From Lachnospiraceae bacterium (GTDB taxonomy: Bacteria; Bacillota; Clostridia; Lachnospirales; Lachnospiraceae): a DNA stretch of 10,429 nucleotides. Positions 7,393-10,429 of this stretch are shown here, piece by piece. Under the pieces are notes generated by a model. It worked only from the letters and a program-made list of their open reading frames with translations. It was not told the origin of the DNA and ran no database searches. Location: NCBI GenBank assembly GCA_003542935.1, contig DPJQ01000147.1:2455-12883 (forward strand), written 5' to 3'. The translations under genes and the position numbers were made by a program. The stretch's first letter is position 1. The number at the start of each line of letters is the position of its first letter.

Positions 7393-7857
7393 ATGAAGAT
7401 CCACATGTACCTACCTGATGCCGATCAAACCGACCGTTTTGCCGTCACCGATGAAAACCTTCATTTGCTCCTGCTCACCGCCGGGGATTCCCCCCAGTGG
7501 CGCCGCAGGATCACCGACCCTTCCGGGGATGCCGTGCTGCTGAACGTGCGCTACGCATCGCTGTCCGGCGAAAGTTTTGTATTCAGTGACATCACCGGTA
7601 CCCGCGGCACCTATCATCTGCGCCGCTACTCCGCCGTCATCCGCTATCACATGCTAAATGGCCGCCGGGAAATGCAGTACCACAAAGCGGATGGCGCCGT
7701 CACAATCACACGCCGGGGCAAAAAGATCGCCACAGCCCGGCTTCTTCCGGAATACACCGCTTACTTCATCGCCGATATCACGGAGCCCTCGGAGCTCCTC
7801 TTTGTAGTCGGTTCCCTTCTGGCCGTCAGCAAAGAACTGTCCACTTCGAGAATATAA
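7393..7857 (+). CDS. Small tubby/LOR-like (LURP-one-related) beta-rich protein, function unknown
   Basis: This is the only plus-strand gene, 154 residues. The start at 7393 is set by a perfect AAGGAGG (7380-7386) 6 nt upstream; an earlier in-frame ATG at 7360 has no such site. The sequence is a run of alternating short strands (for example FVFSDI, TYHLRRY, AVIRYHML, GKKIATARLL) and ends in a hydrophobic helix, SELLFVVGSLLAVSKEL (about 131-147). A 150-170 residue beta-barrel wrapped around a C-terminal hydrophobic helix is the plan of the tubby C-terminal-like/LOR superfamily (YxjI-type proteins). I match it by pattern only, so the family call is moderate. There is no signal peptide. The 3' 97 bp overlap, tail-to-tail, the end of the metallophosphatase gene, and no terminator is visible after the stop. 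The promoter is unclear; it diverges from pepD across 245 bp. Confidence 0.75.
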   Translation: MKIHMYLPDADQTDRFAVTDENLHLLLLTAGDSPQWRRRITDPSGDAVLLNVRYASLSGESFVFSDITGTRGTYHLRRYSAVIRYHMLNGRREMQYHKADGAVTITRRGKKIATARLLPEYTAYFIADITEPSELLFVVGSLLAVSKELSTSRI

Positions 7858-8432
7858 GATTCAAATCCATTGATGATCGTGGTCGGCCCGTATTTTGTCA
7901 GGCGGCTGTGCCTGTGGGTATAGGAAAAATGCATATGGCCGTGGATCATGTACCGCGGCGAATATTTATCCATCAGGCGATTGAACTCCTCAAATCCCCT
8001 GTGGGGCCAGTCATCCCCGTCGCCGATACCCGCCGCCGGGGCATGGGTCAGCAGGATGTCAAATCCCCTGTGCCACTTTAACGTCAGCCACAGCCGGCGA
8101 ATCCGCCGCCGCATCTCTACCGGTGAATACTGGCAGGACACCTGGGGAATATAGCGCATCGATCCCCCCAGGCCCAGGATGCGTAATCCCTGATACTCAT
8201 AAATACGATCCTCCACGCAGACGCAGCCTTCCGGCGGCTTCCTGCTGTATTTCGTATCATGATTCCCCCGCACATACAGAAGCGGGCAGTGGGCAAAGGT
8301 GACGAGAAAGGACAGATACTCCGCGGGCAGGTCGCCACAGGACAGGATCAGATCAATATCGTCCAGCATACTCTTCTCAAAATAATCGTAATATGCCTTC
8401 GACACTTCGTCCGCCACCACCAGTATTTTCAT
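7761..8432 (-). CDS. Calcineurin-like metallophosphatase with atypical first motif
   Basis: The 223-residue cytosolic protein has the metallophosphatase signature in order: D8 in VVADEVS (motif I), GD at 33-34 in SCGDLP (II), GNHD at 56-59 (III), TH at 129-130 (IV) and GHMH at 165-168 (V). Motif I is normally D-x-H; here it is D8-E9-V10, so the histidine ligand is missing and metal binding must differ. The other ligands are present, so catalysis on a phosphoester remains likely. The family body ends near GFESYILEVD (189-198). The last 25 residues are a polar tail that lies antisense to the 3' end of the plus-strand gene. The ATG overlaps the TGA of the upstream BMP-domain gene (ATGA, 8429-8432), indicating translational coupling. 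Substrate unknown; a nucleotide or cyclic nucleotide is a guess based on the partner. Confidence 0.88.
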   Translation of the reverse strand: MKILVVADEVSKAYYDYFEKSMLDDIDLILSCGDLPAEYLSFLVTFAHCPLLYVRGNHDTKYSRKPPEGCVCVEDRIYEYQGLRILGLGGSMRYIPQVSCQYSPVEMRRRIRRLWLTLKWHRGFDILLTHAPAAGIGDGDDWPHRGFEEFNRLMDKYSPRYMIHGHMHFSYTHRHSRLTKYGPTTIINGFESYILEVDSSLLTARREPTTKRSSEGSVISAMK

Positions 8433-10333
8433 GATTTATCTCCCACCACACCCTGGATACGGGTCAGCTGCTTCGCTTCCTCTGTCAGCTCATCCATGGC
8501 AGGTATCCTCCCGTCAATATTGTCCAGAAGCCAATCCATCTTCATGATATCCTGGGCCGAAATCTGCGCATACTCCTCATTGGTAATAATCCGTCCGCCC
8601 TGGGCATGGAGCACCCCGGAAAACGGCCGAAGATCGCCGCGGACGATATTTTCACGCAGCATCCCCACCAGCTTGTGCACACCGCTGGGCATACTGCCGG
8701 AACAGAGCACATCCACCACCCCGGCGGGCAGGCCCCACCAGTAGTTCAGAGCTTTCTTATCTTTTTCGCTGTTCCACAGGCCATGACGGATGGTATCCAG
8801 GATCCGCACATAATACACGCCCCAACGCCAGATCGGCGCGATCAGATTATCGGGGTTTTCCCCTTCGTTGCCGTACAGGCCGAATTCCCGCGAGGGTGAA
8901 CAGGGTGTGGTCAGTTCCTGGCCGCAGACATAAGACATCCGTTCCATCTCTTCCGCCTGTTTTCCCTGATCCACCAGCTTCGACCAAAACAGCTTTACCC
9001 GGGCCTTGGGATTGGTCATCTGCACACCCAGGGCAAAGGCGTTGATATTGGCGATCATGCCGTATAATGGATAGTCTGCCACATAACCTACCTCTTTATC
9101 CTGACACATGGCTCCCGCCACGATACCGGAGAGGAATTTCGCCTCATACATCCGGCCATAGTAGGTGCGGACGGATTTGTAGGAGGTGTTCAGTGAACAG
9201 TTCAGGATCCGCACATCGGAATTTTTTACGGCCGCTTTCACGCTGCCGTCCAAAAGCCGGGGCGATGTGGTAAAAATCAAATCACAGCCGTCATCGATGG
9301 CTTTCTGGATCACCGCCTCGGGCTTGCCGTCCTTCAAAGCTTCGTTGTAGGTATTGACCAGCAGATCCGGATACGTATTCTGCAGATGAGCCCGCCCCAG
9401 ATCATGACCATAGGTCCAGGCCGAGGTCTTTGGATCCTTATCATTCACAAATCCGATCATGTACTTTTTCTTCCCGGGCGCCAGGATATTGAGGATTGGA
9501 TTTGCCGTCTTCTCCGTGGGATCCAGTTTCAGCTCCACAGCATCCTCCTCCGTCAGCACCTCCAGCTCCTCTCTGGCCTTGGCGATCTTCGTCTTCAGAA
9601 CCGCCGCCGAATCCTCACACAGTTCCTCATAGCCGTAGATCTGGATCAGCTTCAGCATGGCATCGCTGACAGTGATCGACAGCTTGCCAAAACCCTTCTC
9701 TTTATAAGCCAGCTGGAAATGATTGTACAGGGAACGCAACATCAGGATAGCCTCGTCATCCCACCGTTCCGTCTCCGAATTCCCCGTGGCCTTGACCAGA
9801 CTTCTATAGGAGCCCTCCCGGCTAAACCAGATCACATTCAGACCGGTCAGATCATAGAAATTCATAAACTCATAGTACAGGCGTATATCCCGGTCCTCCG
9901 CGGAATATACCGGGGGAAGGCGATAGACACTGGCGGATATACTGACCGCATCGTAAAATTTCAATACACTGACCCGTTTGTTCCCCTCCTGCACATAGAA
10001 ACGATTCATAAACTCATACACTTTGACCGGATCCTTGATGCCTTCGTCCAGGTGCGCCCTGCAAAGGGCCTCCCACTTCATGGAAAACTCCGACTCCTTT
10101 TCCAGAAGGGGCATAAAATTGGCCGCAAAAGCATGGGAGCGCCCCTCCGTGCTGGTGCCTACCACCTGATCCAGCGGTATATCCATCGTCCCCAGATATA
10201 CCTCCCGACGCACTGGTGTATATTGCAAGATGTGATCCAGCACCGGCAGGTAAGGATACCCTCCTTTCGCCAGCTGATGCCTGTAGCACCTCTGTCCTTT
10301 TCTCAACGCTTTTTCATATTCTTCGTAATTCAT
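8429..10333 (-). CDS. Cytosolic BMP-domain protein with N-terminal ParB/sulfiredoxin-like region
   Basis: This 634-residue protein has a C-terminal BMP (PF02608-type) ligand-binding domain at about 290-565. It has the subfamily marks AWTYGHDLGR (305-314), DLIFTTS, YYGRMYEAKFLSGIVAG, INAFALGVQ, NPKA and APIWRWGVYY (W502, W504). Relatives such as PnrA/TmpC and Med-like proteins are exported lipoproteins that bind purine nucleosides. Here there is no signal peptide or lipobox; the N-terminus is charged (MNYEEYEKALRKGQ). Residues about 45-140 read as a ParB/sulfiredoxin-like domain: DIPLDQVVGT, RSHAFAANFMPLL, then KVYEFMNRFYVQEGNKRVSV with E116-G117-N118-K119-R120 where ParB proteins have their G-x-x-R box. 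A helical, charged linker (about 150-285) joins the two. The start has AAAGGAGG at 10337-10344. The stop overlaps the metallophosphatase start. I infer a cytosolic ligand sensor; DNA or nucleotide action by the N-terminal domain is unproven. Confidence 0.85.
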   Translation of the reverse strand: MNYEEYEKALRKGQRCYRHQLAKGGYPYLPVLDHILQYTPVRREVYLGTMDIPLDQVVGTSTEGRSHAFAANFMPLLEKESEFSMKWEALCRAHLDEGIKDPVKVYEFMNRFYVQEGNKRVSVLKFYDAVSISASVYRLPPVYSAEDRDIRLYYEFMNFYDLTGLNVIWFSREGSYRSLVKATGNSETERWDDEAILMLRSLYNHFQLAYKEKGFGKLSITVSDAMLKLIQIYGYEELCEDSAAVLKTKIAKAREELEVLTEEDAVELKLDPTEKTANPILNILAPGKKKYMIGFVNDKDPKTSAWTYGHDLGRAHLQNTYPDLLVNTYNEALKDGKPEAVIQKAIDDGCDLIFTTSPRLLDGSVKAAVKNSDVRILNCSLNTSYKSVRTYYGRMYEAKFLSGIVAGAMCQDKEVGYVADYPLYGMIANINAFALGVQMTNPKARVKLFWSKLVDQGKQAEEMERMSYVCGQELTTPCSPSREFGLYGNEGENPDNLIAPIWRWGVYYVRILDTIRHGLWNSEKDKKALNYWWGLPAGVVDVLCSGSMPSGVHKLVGMLRENIVRGDLRPFSGVLHAQGGRIITNEEYAQISAQDIMKMDWLLDNIDGRIPAMDELTEEAKQLTRIQGVVGDKS

Positions 10334-10429
10334 ACTCCTCCTTTGGGCCGATATGCCTTTTTTCTTTCATCAAAAACCTGTTCCGGGAAAACCTCAGACA
10401 CTCTTTGCCGCCGGACCATCCGGGGATGT
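10330..10429 (-). CDS. Possible C-terminal end of an upstream gene (partial)
   Basis: A minus-strand frame is open from the right edge to a TGA at 10332-10330, giving 32 residues ending AYRPKGGV. Its stop overlaps the ATG of the BMP-domain gene as ATGA, the same arrangement seen at the next junction, and no promoter is visible in this stretch. These two points favour a real upstream operon member. Against it, a second frame is also open here and the peptide is not recognisable. Treat as tentative. Confidence 0.35.
   Translation of the reverse strand, partial: HPRMVRRQRVSEVFPEQVFDERKKAYRPKGGV

Overview
The window looks like chromosomal DNA from a low-to-mid GC Gram-positive (Firmicutes) bacterium, most likely a gut-type Clostridia of the Lachnospiraceae kind. 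This is an inference from strong AAGGAGG-type ribosome sites, consensus sigma-A promoters, a tRNA-Ser without an encoded CCA end, an RND pump with no adaptor or outer-membrane partner gene, and the resemblance of the BMP/metallophosphatase pair to proteins I associate with that group. No mobile element, phage gene, CRISPR array or rRNA was seen. All genes but one are on the minus strand, so they are read here from high to low coordinates.

Right end (7761-10429): a minus-strand operon. A possible C-terminal tail of an upstream gene (10330-10429) overlaps by ATGA the start of a 634-residue protein (8429-10333). That protein joins an N-terminal ParB/sulfiredoxin-like region to a BMP-type (purine-nucleoside binding-protein) domain, but has no signal peptide. 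It overlaps by a second ATGA a small metallophosphatase (7761-8432) whose first metal motif is D-E-V rather than D-x-H. The two proteins are probably made together and may form a cytosolic ligand-sensing and phosphoester-hydrolysing unit.

Middle (5460-7857): a lone plus-strand gene (7393-7857) encodes a small tubby/LOR-like beta-rich protein and overlaps the 3' end of the metallophosphatase gene tail-to-tail by 97 bp. Divergent from it is a PepD-type M20 dipeptidase (5681-7147) with all its metal ligands and a structured leader. Then comes tRNA-Ser(CGA) (5509-5596) with a textbook promoter and a hairpin terminator.

Left (1-5402): a 1330-residue RND exporter (1238-5230) preceded by a near-consensus promoter. 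A perfect 13-bp inverted repeat sits on its predicted start site, which suggests control by a repressor. The pump carries a coiled-coil hairpin of about 260 residues inserted where AcrB has its TolC-docking subdomain. Downstream, with its own extended -10 promoter, is a hemerythrin protein with a C-terminal response-regulator receiver domain (1-1147). The left window edge cuts this gene immediately after the phospho-acceptor aspartate codon.

The observations most worth following are the cytosolic ParB-like/BMP fusion with its coupled atypical phosphatase, the RND pump with a built-in adaptor-like hairpin, and the hemerythrin/receiver fusion that could link oxygen sensing to signalling.
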